Origin: Auanema rhodensis
Taxonomy: Eukaryota > Nematoda > Chromadorea > Rhabditida > Rhabditidae
DNA: 64,000 bases
Direction: 5' to 3'
Assembly (NCBI GenBank): GCA_964057225.1
Contig: OZ059900.1
Span: 6,768,501 to 6,832,500, forward strand
This document shows, one piece after another, positions 25,201-39,021 of this stretch (position 1 is its first letter; every line of letters starts with the position of its first letter). A program made the position numbers and the translations under genes. The notes below the pieces were generated by a model. The model made no database searches, had not been told where the DNA came from, and saw only the letters and a program-made list of their open reading frames with translations.

Positions 25201-27550
25201 CTATTCCAATTGACTGATATGGAAAATCCACAACATACCCGTTTTCGTTTCGGACAACAAAGTTCGGAAAACAACTGGTGTAATAAAGAAAAAATATAAG
25301 TTTATTTGTACATAGAAATTTTATTATATCAATATTATTTCATTTTGGAAGCTCAGTTACAGTAGTGGCAGATCAGAAAGAAGTGTCGACCAATTTTTAA
25401 ATGGAGATAGAACAAGATGGAAGACTTCTTTCAAATCTCATTTTCTATTCGATGATGTCCTATCAATTGTCTCAGTACCCGTTGCTCCCATCTTCAACTA
25501 TGGAGACAAAGATGTAGAAATACCTGTCAGAAACTTCAATAGTGCATTTATGCAACTATTTATTCGGCAGGAAGCAAACAATATACGGTAAAAATTTAAA
25601 TTTTAATCGTTTATTTTTCATTAGGACCTTACTATTCCAATTGACTGATATGGAAAATCCACAACATACCCGTTTTCGTTTCGGACAAGAAAGTTCGGAA
25701 AACAACTGGTGTAATAAAGAAAAAATATAAGTTTATTTGTACATAGAAATTTTATTATATCAATATTATTTCATTTTGGAAGCTCAGTTACAGTAGTGAC
25801 AGATCAGAAAGAAGTGTCGACCAATTTTTAAATGGAGATAGAACAAGATGGAAGACTTCTTTCAAATCTCATTTTCTATTCGATGATGTCCTATCAATTG
25901 TCTCAGTACCCGTTGCTCCCATCTTCAACTATGGAGACAAAGATGTAGAAATACCTGTCAGAAACTTCAATAGTGCATTTATGCAACTATTTATTCGGCA
26001 GGAAGCAAACAATATACGGTAAAAATTTAAATTTTAATCGTTTATTTTTCATTAGGACCTTACTATTCCAATTGACTGATATGGAAAATCCACAACATAC
26101 CCGTTTTCGTTTCGGACAAGAAAGTTCGGAAAACAACTGGTGTAATAAAGAAAAAATATAAGTTTATTTGTACATAGAAATTTTATTATATCAATATTAT
26201 TTCATTTTGGAAGCTCAGTTACAGTAGTGGCAGATCAGAAAGAAGTGTCGACCAATTTTTAAATGGAGATAGAACAAGATGGAAGACTTCTTTCAAATCT
26301 CATTTTCTATTCGATGATGTCCTATCAATTGTCTCAGTACCCGTTGCTCCCATCTTCAACTATGGAGACAAAGATGTAGAAATACCTGTCAGAAACTTCA
26401 ATAGTGCATTTATGCAACTATTTATTCGGCAGGAAGCAAACAATATACGGTAAAAATTTAAATTTTAATCGTTTATTTTTCATTAGGACCTTACTATTCC
26501 AATTGACTGATATGGAAAATCCACAACATACCCGTTTTCGTTTCGGACAACAAAGTTCGGAAAACAACTGGTGTAATAAAGAAAAAATATAAGTTTATTT
26601 GTACATAGAAATTTTATTATATCAATATTATTTCATTTTGGAAGCTCAGTTACAGTAGTGGCAGATCAGAAAGAAGTGTCGACCAATTTTTAAATGGAGA
26701 TAGAACAAGATGGAAGACTTCTTTCAAATCTCATTTTCTATTCGATGATGTCCTATCAATTGTCTCAGTACCCGTTGCTCCCATCTTCAACTATGGAGAC
26801 AAAGATGTAGAAATACCTGTCAGAAACTTCAATAGTGCATTTATGCAACTATTTATTCGGCAGGAAGCAAACAATATACGGTAAAAATTTAAATTTTAAT
26901 CGTTTATTTTTCATTAGGACCTTACTATTCCAATTGACTGATATGGAAAATCCACAACATACCCGTTTTCGTTTCGGACAAGAAAGTTCGGAAAACAACT
27001 GGTGTAATAAAGAAAAAATATAAGTTTATTTGTACATAGAAATTTTATTATATCAATATTATTTCATTTTGGAAGCTCAGTTACAGTAGTGGCAGATCAG
27101 AAAGAAGTGTCGACCAATTTTTAAATGGAGATAGAACAAGATGGAAGACTTCTTTCAAATCTCATTTTCTATTCGATGATGTCCTATCAATTGTCTCAGT
27201 ACCCGTTGCTCCCATCTTCAACTATGGAGACAAAGATGTAGAAATACCTGTCAGAAACTTCAATAGTGCATTTATGCAACTATTTATTCGGCAGGAAGCA
27301 AACAATATACGGTAAAAATTTAAATTTTAATCGTTTATTTTTCATTAGGACCTTACTATTCCAATTGACTGATATGGAAAATCCACAACATACCCGTTTT
27401 CGTTTCGGACAAGAAAGTTCGGAAAACAACTGGTGTAATAAAGAAAAAATATAAGTTTATTTGTACATAGAAATTTTATTATATCAATATTATTTCATTT
27501 TGGAAGCTCAGTTACAGTAGTGGCAGATCAGAAAGAAGTGTCGACCAATT

Positions 27551-30500
27551 TTTAAATTGAGATAGAACAAGATGGAAGACTTCTTTCAAATCTCATTTTC
27601 TATTCGATGATGTCCTATCAATTGTCTCAGTACCCGTTGCTCCCATCTCCAACTATGGAGATAAAGATGTAGAAATACCTGTCAGAAACTTCAATAGTGC
27701 ATTTATGCAACTATTTATTCGGCAGGAAGCAAACAATATACGGTAAAAATTTAAATTTTAATCGTTTATTTTTCATTAGGACCTTACTATTCCAATTGAC
27801 TGATATGGAAAATCCACAACATACCCGTTTTCGTTTCGGACAAGAAAGTTCGGAAAACAACTGGTGTAATAAAGAAAAAATATAAGTTTATTTGTACATA
27901 GAAATTTTATTATATCAATATTATTTCATTTTGGAAGCTCAGTTACAGTAGTGGCAGATCAGAAAGAAGTGTCGACCAATTTTTAAATGGAGATAGAACA
28001 AGATGGAAGACTTCTTTCAAATCTCATTTTCTATTCGATGATGTCCTATCAATTGTCTCAGTACCCGTTGCTCCCATCTCCAACTATGGAGACAAAGATG
28101 TAGAAATACCTGTCAGAAACTTCAATAGTGCATTTATGCAACTATTTATTCGGCAGGAAGCAAACAATATACGGTAAAAATTTAAATTTTAATCGTTTAT
28201 TTTTCATTAGGACCTTACTATTCCAATTGACTGATATGGAAAATCCACAACATACCCGTTTTCGTTTCGGACAAGAAAGTTCGGAAAACAACTGGTGTAA
28301 TAAAGAAAAAATATAAGTTTATTTGTACATAGAAGTTTTATTATATCAATATTATTTCATTTTGGAAGCTCAGTTACAGTAGTGGCAGATCAGAAAGAAG
28401 TGTCGACCAATTTTCAAATGGAGATAGAACAAGATGGAAGACTTCTTTCAAATCTCATTTTCTATTCGATGATGTCCTATCAATTGCCTCAGTACCCGAT
28501 GCTCCCATCTCCAACTATGAAGATAAATATGTTTAAATTCCTGTTAGAAGCTTTGATAGTGCATTTATGCAACTATTTATTCGGCAGGAAGCAAACAATA
28601 TACGGTAAAAATTTAAATTTTAATCGTTTATTTTTCATTAGGACCTTACTATTCCAATTGACTGATATGGAAAATCCACAACATACCCGTTTTCGTTTCG
28701 GACAACAAAGTTCGGAAAACAACTGGTGTAATAAAGAAAAAATATAAGTTTATTTGTACATAGAAATTTTATTATATCAATATTATTTCATTTTGGAAGC
28801 TCAGTTACAGTAGTGGCAGATCAGAAAGAAGTGTCGACCAATTTTTAAATGAAGATAGAACAAGATGGAAGACTTCTTTCAAATCTCATTTTCTATTCGA
28901 TGATGTCCTATCAATTGTCTCAGTACCCGTTGCTCCCATCTTCAACTATGGAGACAAAGATGTAGAAATACCTGTCAGAAACTTCAATAGTGCATTTATG
29001 CAACTATTTATTCGGCAGGAAGCAAACAATATACGGTAAAAATTTAAATTTTAATCGTTTATTTTTCATTAGGACCTTACTATTCCAATTGACTGATATG
29101 GAAAATCCACAACATACCCGTTTTCGTTTCGGACAAGAAAGTTCGGAAAACAACTGGTGTAATAAAGAAAAAATATAAGTTTATTTGTACATAGAAATTT
29201 TATTATATCAATATTATTTCATTTTGGAAGCTCAGTTACAGTAGTGGCAGATCAGAAAGAAGTGTCGACCAATTTTTAAATTGAGATAGAACAAGATGGA
29301 AGACTTCTTTCAAATCTCATTTTCTATTCGATGATGTCCTATCAATTGTCTCAGTACCCGTTGCTCCCATCTCCAACTATGGAGATAAAGATGTAGAAAT
29401 ACCTGTCAGAAACTTCAATAGTGCATTTATGCAACTATTTATTCGGCAGGAAGCAAACAATATACGGTAAAAATTTAAATTTTAATCGTTTATTTTTCAT
29501 TAGGACCTTACTATTCCAATTGACTGATATGGAAAATCCACAACATACCCGTTTTCGTTTCGGACAAGAAAGTTCGGAAAACAACTGGTGTAATAAAGAA
29601 AAAATATAAGTTTATTTGTACATAGAAATTTTATTATATCAATATTATTTCATTTTGGAAGCTCAGTTACAGTAGTGGCAGATCAGAAAGAAGTGTCGAC
29701 CAATTTTTAAATGGAGATAGAACAAGATGGAAGACTTCTTTCAAATCTCATTTTCTATTCGATGATGTCCTATCAATTGTCTCAGTACCCGTTGCTCCCA
29801 TCTCCAACTATGGAGACAAAGATGTAGAAATACCTGTCAGAAACTTCAATAGTGCATTTATGCAACTATTTATTCGGCAGGAAGCAAACAATATACGGTA
29901 AAAATTTAAATTTTAATCGTTTATTTTTCATTAGGACCTTACTATTCCAATTGACTGATATGGAAAATCCACAACATACCCGTTTTCGTTTCGGACAAGA
30001 AAGTTCGGAAAACAACTGGTGTAATAAAGAAAAAATATAAGTTTATTTGTACATAGAAGTTTTATTATATCAATATTATTTCATTTTGGAAGCTCAGTTA
30101 CAGTAGTGGCAGATCAGAAAGAAGTGTCGACCAATTTTCAAATGGAGATAGAACAAGATGGAAGACTTCTTTCAAATCTCATTTTCTATTCGATGATGTC
30201 CTATCAATTGCCTCAGTACCCGATGCTCCCATCTCCAACTATGAAGATAAATATGTTTAAATTCCTGTTAGAAGCTTTGATAGTGCATTTATGCAACTAT
30301 TTATTCGGCAGGAAGCAAACAATATACGGTAAAAATTTAAATTTTAATCGTTTATTTTTCATTAGGACCTTACTATTCCAATTGACTGATATGGAAAATC
30401 CACAACATACCCGTTTTCGTTTCGGACAACAAAGTTCGGAAAACAACTGGTGTAATAAAGAAAAAATATAAGTTTATTTGTACATAGAAATTTTATTATA

Positions 30501-30579
30501 TCAATATTATTTCATTTTGGAAGCTCAGTTACAGTAGTGGCAGATCAGAAAGAAGTGTCGACCAATTTTTAAATGAAGA
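27551..30579 (+). repeat. higher-order repeat: a 4-unit (1724-bp) block present twice in array B
   Basis: Four rare variants recur at exactly 1724 bp (4 x 431): TTTAAATTGA at 27551 and 29275; AGAAGTTTTA at 28331 and 30055; a 451-type patch at 28487-28560 and 30211-30284; and AAATGAAGAT near 28848 and 30572. The two blocks lie side by side, so one is a tandem copy of the other. After the last marker they differ (CTTCAACT at 28939 versus CTCCAACT at 30663), so the copy is older than at least one later change or ended there. Confidence 0.85.
28487..28560 (+). repeat. 451-type sequence patch inside a 431-bp unit (first copy)
   Basis: Within an otherwise 431-type unit this stretch has the 451-type bases (CCTCAGTACCCGATGC, ATGAAGATAAA, TTTAAATTCCTGTTAGAAGC), then returns to 431-type sequence. 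The unit keeps its 431-bp length. This opens a 121-codon frame across the unit (28382-28747) that is absent from its neighbours. The pattern is that of a short gene-conversion tract or double exchange with a 451-type unit. It differs from the usual 451 sequence at one base (AAATATG for AAAGATG), which is shared with its copy at 30211-30284. Confidence 0.8.
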
Positions 30580-33500
30580 TAGAACAAGATGGAAGACTTC
30601 TTTCAAATCTCATTTTCTATTCGATGATGTCCTATCAATTGTCTCAGTACCCGTTGCTCCCATCTCCAACTATGGAGACAAAGATGTAGAAATACCTGTC
30701 AGAAACTTCAATAGTGCATTTATGCAACTATTTATTCGGCAGGAAGCAAACAAAATACGGTAAAAATTTAAATTTTAATCGTTTATTTTTCATTAGGACC
30801 TTACTATTCCAATTGACTGATATGGAAAATCCACAACATACCCGTTTTCGTTTCGGACAACAAAGTTCGGAAAACAACTGGTGTAATAAAGAAAAAATAT
30901 AAGTTTATTTGTACATAGAAATTTTATTATATCAATATTATTTCATTTTGGAAGCTCAGTTACAGTAGTGGCAGATCAGAAAGAAGTGTCGACCAATTTT
31001 TAAATGGAGATAGAACAAGATGGAAGACTTCTTTCAAATCTCATTTTCTATTCGATGATGTCCTATCAATTGTCTCAGTACCCGTTGCTCCCATCTCCAA
31101 CTATGGAGACAAAGATGTAGAAATACCTGTCAGAAACTTCAATAGTGCATTTATGCAACTATTTATTCGGCAGGAAGCAAACAAAATACGGTAAAAATTT
31201 AAATTTTAATCGTTTATTTTTCATTAGGACCTTACTATTCCAATTGACTGATATGGAAAATCCACAACATACCCGTTTTCGTTTCGGACAACAAAGTTCG
31301 GAAAACAACTGGTGTAATAAAGAAAAAATATAAGTTTATTTGTACATAGAAATTTTATTATATCAATATTATTTCATTTTGGAAGCTCAGTTACAGTAGT
31401 GGCAGATCAGAAAGAAGTGTCGACCAATTTTTAAATGGAGATAGAACAAGATGGAAGACTTCTTTCAAATCTCATTTTCTATTCGATGATGTCCTATCAA
31501 TTGTCTCAGTACCCGTTGCTCCCATCTCCAACTATGGAGACAAAGATGTAGAAATACCTGTCAGAAACTTCAATAGTGCATTTATGCAACTATTTATTCG
31601 GCAGGAAGCAAACAATATACGGTAAAATTTTAAATTTTAATCGTTTATTTTTCATTAGGACCTTACTAATCCAATTCACTGACATGGAAAATCCACAACA
31701 TACCCGTTTTCGTTTCGGACAAGAAAGTTCGGAAAACAACTGGTGTAATAAAGAAAAAATATAAGTTTATTTGTACATAGAAATTTTATTATATCAATAT
31801 CATTTCATTTTGGAAGCTCAGTTACAGTAGTGGCAGATCAGAAAGAAGTGTCGACCAATTTTTAAATGGAGATAGAACAAGATGGAAGACTTCTTTCAAA
31901 TCTCATTTTCTATTCGATGATGTCCTATCAATTGTCTCAGTACCCGTTGCTCCCATCTCCAACTATGGAGACAAAGATGTAGAAATACCTTTCAGAAACT
32001 TCAATAGTGCATTTATGCAACTATTTATTCGGCAGGAAGCAAACAATATACGGTAAAAATTTAAATTTTAATCGTTTATTTTTCATTAGGACCTTACTAT
32101 TCCAATTGACTGATATGGAAAATCCACAACATACCCGTTTTCGTTTCGGACAAGAAAGTTCGGAAAACAACTGGTGTAATAAAGAAAAAATATAAGTTTA
32201 TTTGTACATAGAAATTTTATTATATCAATATCATTTCATTTTGGAAGCTCAGTTACAGTAGTGGCAGATCAGAAAGAAGTGTCGACCAATTTTTAAATGG
32301 AGATAGAACAAGATGGAAGACTTCTTTCAAATCTCATTTTCTATTCGATGATGTCCTATCAATTGTCTCAGTACCCGTTGCTCCCATCTCCAACTATGGA
32401 GACAAAGATGTAGAAATACCTTTCAGAAACTTCAATAGTGCATTTATGCAACTATTTATTCGGCAGGAAGCAAACAATATACGGTAAAAATTTAAATTTT
32501 AATCGTTTATTTTTCATTAGGACCTTACTATTCCAATTGACTGATATGGAAAATCCACAACATACCCGTTTTCGTTTCGGACAACAAAGTTCGGAAAACA
32601 ACTGGTGTAATAAAGAAAAAATATAAGTTTATTTGTACATAGAAATTTTATTATATCAATATTATTTCATTTTGGAAGCTCAGTTACAGTAGTGGCAGAT
32701 CAGAAAGAAGTGTCGACCAATTTTTAAATGGAGATAGAACAAGATGGAAGACTTCTTTCAAATCTCATTTTCTATTCGATGATGTCCTATCAATTGTCTC
32801 AGTACCCGTTGCTCCCATCTCCAACTATGGAGACAAAGATGTAGAAATACTTGTCAGAAACTTCAATAGTGCATTTATGCAACTATTTATTCGGCAGGAA
32901 GCAAACAATATACGGTAAAAATTTAAATTTTAATCGTTTATTTTTCATTAGGACCTTACTATTCCAATTGACTGATATGGAAAATCCACAACATACCCGT
33001 TTTCGTTTCGGACAAGAAAGTTCGGAAAACAACTGGTGTAATAAAGAAAAAATATAAGTTTATTTGTACATAGAAATTTTATTATATCAATATTATTTCA
33101 TTTTGGAAGCTCAGTTACAGTAGTGGCAGATCAGAAAGAAGTGTCGACCAATTTTTAAATGGAGATAGAACAAGATGGAAGACTTCTTTCAAATCTCATT
33201 TTCTATTCGATGATGTCCTATCAATTGTCTCAGTACCCGTTGCTCCCATCTTCAACTATGGAGACAAAGATGTAGAAATACCTGTCAGAAACTTCAATAG
33301 TGCATTTATGCAACTATTTATTCGGCAGGAAGCAAACAATATACGGTAAAAATTTAAATTTTAATCGTTTATTTTTCATTAGGACCTTACTATTCCAATT
33401 GACTGATATGGAAAATCCACAACATACCCGTTTTCGTTTCGGACAAGAAAGTTCGGAAAACAACTGGTGTAATAAAGAAAAAATATAAGTTTATTTGTAC

Positions 33501-36500
33501 ATAGAAATTTTATTATATCAATATTATTTCATTTTGGAAGCTCAGTTACAGTAGTGGCAGATCAGAAAGAAGTGTCGACCAATTTTTAAATGGAGATAGA
33601 ACAAGATGGAAGACTTCTTTCAAATCTCATTTTCTATTCGATGATGTCCTATCAATTGTCTCAGTACCCGTTGCTCCCATCTTCAACTATGGAGACAAAG
33701 ATGTAGAAATACCTGTCAGAAACTTCAATAGTGCATTTATGCAACTATTTATTCGGCAGGAAGCAAACAATATACGGTAAAAATTTAAATTTTAATCGTT
33801 TATTTTTCATTAGGACCTTACTATTCCAATTGACTGATATGGAAAATCCACAACATACCCGTTTTCGTTTCGGACAAGAAAGTTCGGAAAACAACTGGTG
33901 TAATAAAGAAAAAATATAAGTTTATTTGTACATAGAAATTTTATTATATCAATATTATTTCATTTTGGAAGCTCAGTTACAGTAGTGGCAGATCAGAAAG
34001 AAGTGTCGACCAATTTTTAAATGGAGATAGAACAAGATGGAAGACTTCTTTCAAATCTCATTTTCTATTCGATGATGTCCTATCAATTGTCTCAGTACCC
34101 GTTGCTCCCATCTTCAACTATGGAGACAAAGATGTAGAAATACCTGTCAGAAACTTCAATAGTGCATTTATGCAACTATTTATTCGGCAGGAAGCAAACA
34201 ATATACGGTAAAAATTTAAATTTTAATCGTTTATTTTTCATTAGGACCTTACTATTCCAATTGACTGATATGGAAAATCCACAACATACCCGTTTTCGTT
34301 TCGGACAAGAAAGTTCGGAAAACAACTGGTGTAATAAAGAAAAAATATAAGTTTATTTGTACATAGAAATTTTATTATATCAATATTATTTCATTTTGGA
34401 AGCTCAGTTACAGTAGTGGCAGATCAGAAAGAAGTGTCGACCAATTTTTAAATGGAGATAGAACAAGATGGAAGACTTCTTTCAAATCTCATTTTCTATT
34501 CGATGATGTCCTATCAATTGTCTCAGTACCCGTTGCTCCCATCTTCAACTATGGAGACAAAGATGTAGAAATACCTGTCAGAAACTTCAATAGTGCATTT
34601 ATGCAACTATTTATTCGGCAGGAAGCAAACAATATACGGTAAAAATTTAAATTTTAATCGTTTATTTTTCATTAGGACCTTACTATTCCAATTGACTGAT
34701 ATGGAAAATCCACAACATACCCGTTTTCGTTTCGGACAAGAAAGTTCGGAAAACAACTGGTGTAATAAAGAAAAAATATAAGTTTATTTGTACATAGAAA
34801 TTTTATTATATCAATATTATTTCATTTTGGAAGCTCAGTTACAGTAGTGGCAGATCAGAAAGAAGTGTCGACCAATTTTTAAATGGAGATAGAACAAGAT
34901 GGAAGACTTCTTTCAAATCTCATTTTCTATTCGATGATGTCCTATCAATTGTCTCAGTACCCGTTGCTCCCATCTTCAACTATGGAGACAAAGATGTAGA
35001 AATACCTGTCAGAAACTTCAATAGTGCATTTATGCAACTATTTATTCGGCAGGAAGCAAACAATATACGGTAAAAATTTAAATTTTAATCGTTTATTTTT
35101 CATTAGGACCTTACTATTCCAATTGACTGATATGGAAAATCCACAACATACCCGTTTTCGTTTCGGACAAGAAAGTTCGGAAAACAACTGGTGTAATAAA
35201 GAAAAAATATAAGTTTATTTGTACATAGAAATTTTATTATATCAATATTATTTCATTTTGGAAGCTCAGTTACAGTAGTGGCAGATCAGAAAGAAGTGTC
35301 GACCAATTTTTAAATGGAGATAGAACAAGATGGAAGACTTCTTTCAAATCTCATTTTCTATTCGATGATGTCCTATCAATTGTCTCAGTACCCGTTGCTC
35401 CCATCTTCAACTATGGAGACAAAGATGTAGAAATACCTGTCAGAAACTTCAATAGTGCATTTATGCAACTATTTATTCGGCAGGAAGCAAACAATATACG
35501 GTAAAAATTTAAATTTTAATCGTTTATTTTTCATTAGGACCTTACTATTCCAATTGACTGATATGGAAAATCCACAACATACCCGTTTTCGTTTCGGACA
35601 AGAAAGTTCGGAAAACAACTGGTGTAATAAAGAAAAAATATAAGTTTATTTGTACATAGAAATTTTATTATATCAATATCATTTCATTTTGGAAGCTCAG
35701 TTACAGTAGTGGCAGATCAGAAAGAAGTGTCGACCAATTTTTAAATGGAGATAGAACAAGATGGAAGACTTCTTTCAAATCTCATTTTCTATTCGATGAT
35801 GTCCTATCAATTGTCTCAGTACCCGTTGCTCCCATCTCCAACTATGGAGACAAAGATGTAGAAATACCTGTCAGAAACTTCAATAGTGCATTTATGCAAC
35901 TATTTATTCGGCAGGAAGCAAACAATATACGGTAAAAATTTAAATTTTAATCGTTTATTTTTCATTAGGACCTTACTAATCCAATTCACTGACATGGAAA
36001 ATCCACAACATACCCGTTTTCGTTTCGGACAAGAAAGTTCGGAAAACAACTGGTGTAATAAAGAAAAAATATAAGTTTATTTGTACATAGAAATTTTATT
36101 ATATCAATATTATTTCATTTTGGAAGCTCAGTTACAGTAGTGGCAGATCAGAAAGAAGTGTCGACCAATTTTTAAATGGAGATAGAACAAGATGGAAGAC
36201 TTCTTTCAAATCTCATTTTCTATTCGATGATGTCCTATCAATTGTCTCAGTACCCGTTGCTCCCATCTCCAACTATGGAGACAAAGATGTAGAAATACCT
36301 GTCAGAAACTTCAATAGTGCATTTATGCAACTATTTATTCGGCAGGAAGCAAACAATATACGGTAAAAATTTAAATTTTAATCGTTTATTTTTCATTAGG
36401 ACCTTACTAATCCAATTCACTGACATGGAAAATCCACAACATACCCGTTTTCGTTTCGGACAAGAAAGTTCGGAAAACAACTGGTGTAATAAAGAAAAAA

Positions 36501-36675
36501 TATAAGTTTATTTGTACATAGAAATTTTATTATATCAATATTATTTCATTTTGGAAGCTCAGTTACAGTAGTGGCAGATCAGAAAGAAGTGTCGACCAAT
36601 TTTTAAATGGAGATAGAACAAGATGGAAGACTTCTTTCAAATCTCATTTTCTATTCGATGATGTCCTATCAATTG

Positions 36676-36720
36676 CCTCAGTACCCGATGCTCCCATCTC
36701 CAACTATGAAGATAAAGATG
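36676..36720 (+). repeat. second, shorter 451-type patch in array B
   Basis: This unit has CCTCAGTACCCGATGC and ATGAAGATAAAGATG as in the 451-bp units but returns to 431-type TAGAAATACCTGTCAG at 36721. It is shorter than the 28487 patch, so it is a separate event. A further partial patch (TTTAAATTCCTGTTAGAAGC) lies at about 38013-38041 in the second-to-last unit. Confidence 0.78.
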
Positions 36721-38640
36721 TAGAAATACCTGTCAGAAACTTCAATAGTGCATTTATGCAACTATTTATTCGGCAGGAAGCAAACAATATACGGTAAAAA
36801 TTTAAATTTTAATCGTTTATTTTTCATTAGGACCTTACTATTCCAATTGACTGATATGGAAAATCCACAACATACCCGTTTTCGCTTCGGACAAGAAAGT
36901 TCGGAAAACAACTGGTGTAATAAAGAAAAAATATAAGTTTATTTGTACATAGAAATTTTATTATATCAATATTATTTCATTTTGGAAGCTCAGTTACAGT
37001 AGTGGCAGATCAGAAAGAAGTGTCGACCAATTTTTAAATGGAGATAGAACAAGATGGAAGACTTCTTTCAAATCTCATTTTCTATTCGATGATGTCCTAT
37101 CAATTGTCTCAGTACCCGTTGCTCCCATCTCCAACTATGGAGACAAAGATGTAGAAATACCTGTCAGAAACTTCAATAGTGCATTTATGCAACTATTTAT
37201 TCGGCAGGAAGCAAACAATATACGGTAAAAATTTAAATTTTAATCGTTTATTTTTCATTAGGACCTTACTAATCCAATTCACTGACATGGAAAATCCACA
37301 ACATACCCGTTTTCGTTTCGGACAAGAAAGTTCGGAAAACAACTGGTGTAATAAAGAAAAAATATAAGTTTATTTGTACATAGAAATTTTATTATATCAA
37401 TATTATTTCATTTTGGAAGCTCAGTTACAGTAGTGGCAGATCAGAAAGAAGTGTCGACCAATTTTTAAATGGAGATAGAACAAGATGGAAGACTTCTTTC
37501 AAATCTCATTTTCTATTCGATGATGTCCTATCAATTGTCTCAGTACCCGTTGCTCCCATCTCCAACTATGGAGACAAAGATGTAGAAATACCTGTCAGAA
37601 ACTTCAATAGTGCATTTATGCAACTATTTATTCGGCAGGAAGCAAACAATATACGGTAAAAATTTAAATTTTAATCGTTTATTTTTCATTAGGACCTTAC
37701 TAATCCAATTCACTGACATGGAAAATCCACAACATACCCGTTTTCGTTTCGGACAAGAAAGTTCGGAAAACAACTGGTGTAATAAAGAAAAAATATAAGT
37801 TTATTTGTACATAGAAATTTTATTATATCAATATTATTTCATTTTGGAAGCTCAGTTACAGTAGTGGCAGATCAGAAAGAAGTGTCGACCAATTTTTAAA
37901 TGGAGATAGAACAAGATGGAAGACTTCTTTCAAATCTCATTTTCTATTCGATGATGTCCTATCAATTGTCTCAGTACCCGTTGCTCCCATCTTCAACTAT
38001 GGAGACAAAGATGTTTAAATTCCTGTTAGAAGCTTTGATAATGCATTTATGCAACTATTTATTCGGCAGGAAGCAAACAATATACGGTAAAAATTTAAAT
38101 TTTAATCGTTTGTTTTTCATTAGGACCTTACTAATCCAATTCACTGACATGGAAAATCCACAACATACCCGTTTTCGTTTCGGACAAGAAAGTTCGGAAA
38201 ACAACTGGTGTAATAAAGAAAAAATATAAGTTTATTTGTACATAGAAATTTTATTATATCAATATTATTTCATTTTGGAAGCTCAGTTACAGTAGTGGCA
38301 GATCAGAAAGAAGTGTCGACCAAATTTTAAATGGAGATAGAACAAGATGGAAGACTTCTTTCAAATCTCATTTTCTATTCGATGATGTCCTATCAATTGC
38401 CTCAGTACCCGATGCTCCCATCTCCAACTATGAAGATAAAGATGTTTAAATTCCTGTTAGAAGCTTTGATAATGCATTTATGCAACTATTTATTCGGCAG
38501 GAAGCAAACAATATACGGTAAAAATTTAAATTTTAATCGTTTATTTTTCATTAGGACCTTACTATTCTAATTGACTGATATGGAAAATCCACAACATACC
38601 CGTTTTCGTTTCGAACAAGAAAGTTCGGAAGACAACTAGC

Positions 38641-39021
38641 ATGAAAAAAGAGATGTGGAAGTTAATTAGTACATGGAAGTTTATTATAAGAATAGTATTC
38701 CTTTTGGGAGCTCAGTTACGGCAATGGCAGATAACCTCAAATGGAGATAGATCTGGACTTCTTTCGAAACTCATTTTCTATTTGTTAACAATTTTTTTAG
38801 TTATTATTTTGAAGAGTGGAGTATGTTTGACGATGATGTCCTATCAATTGCCTCAGTACCCGATGCTCCCATCTCCAACTATGAAGATAAAGATGTTTAA
38901 ATTCCTGTTAGAAGCTTTGATAGTGCATTTATGCAACTATTTATTCGGCAGGAAGCAAACAATATACGGTAAAAATTTAAATTTTAATCGTTTATTTTTC
39001 ATTAGGACCTTACTATTCTAA
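38641..39021 (+). pseudogene. first full 451-bp unit, diverged edge copy with a private 126-codon frame
   Basis: This edge unit reads ACGGCAATGG where the others have ACGGTAATGG, and CTATTTGTTAAC where they have CTATTCGTTAAC. The first change removes a TAA, so a frame of 126 codons is open here and nowhere else in the array. The predicted sequence is the wrong phase of USP7 remnants (hydrophobic runs from T-rich DNA) and is not a credible protein. It is useful as an edge marker. Confidence 0.7.

Larger units (their letters stand above)
18461..38570 (+). repeat. tandem array B: 431-bp unit, about 46.7 copies, USP7-derived
   Basis: Units repeat at exactly 431 bp (equivalent points 18646, 19077, 19508 and so on to 38472). 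Each has the shared LSYSNG-type module fused to the end of a USP7 catalytic domain and its linker, with a 37-nt intron relic. Relative to the 451-bp unit it lacks a stretch of about 46 bases (GTTAAC...AGTATGTTT) and has about 26 extra bases in the module. Variants include the E/Q change in FGQESSEN versus FGQQSSEN and LFQLTD versus LIQFTD near the right end. Some units carry 451-type patches. The boundary with array A is within the shared module at about 18461-18475. The right boundary is gradual: the last unit turns 451-like from about 38399, and the 431 period ends near 38571. Confidence 0.96.
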
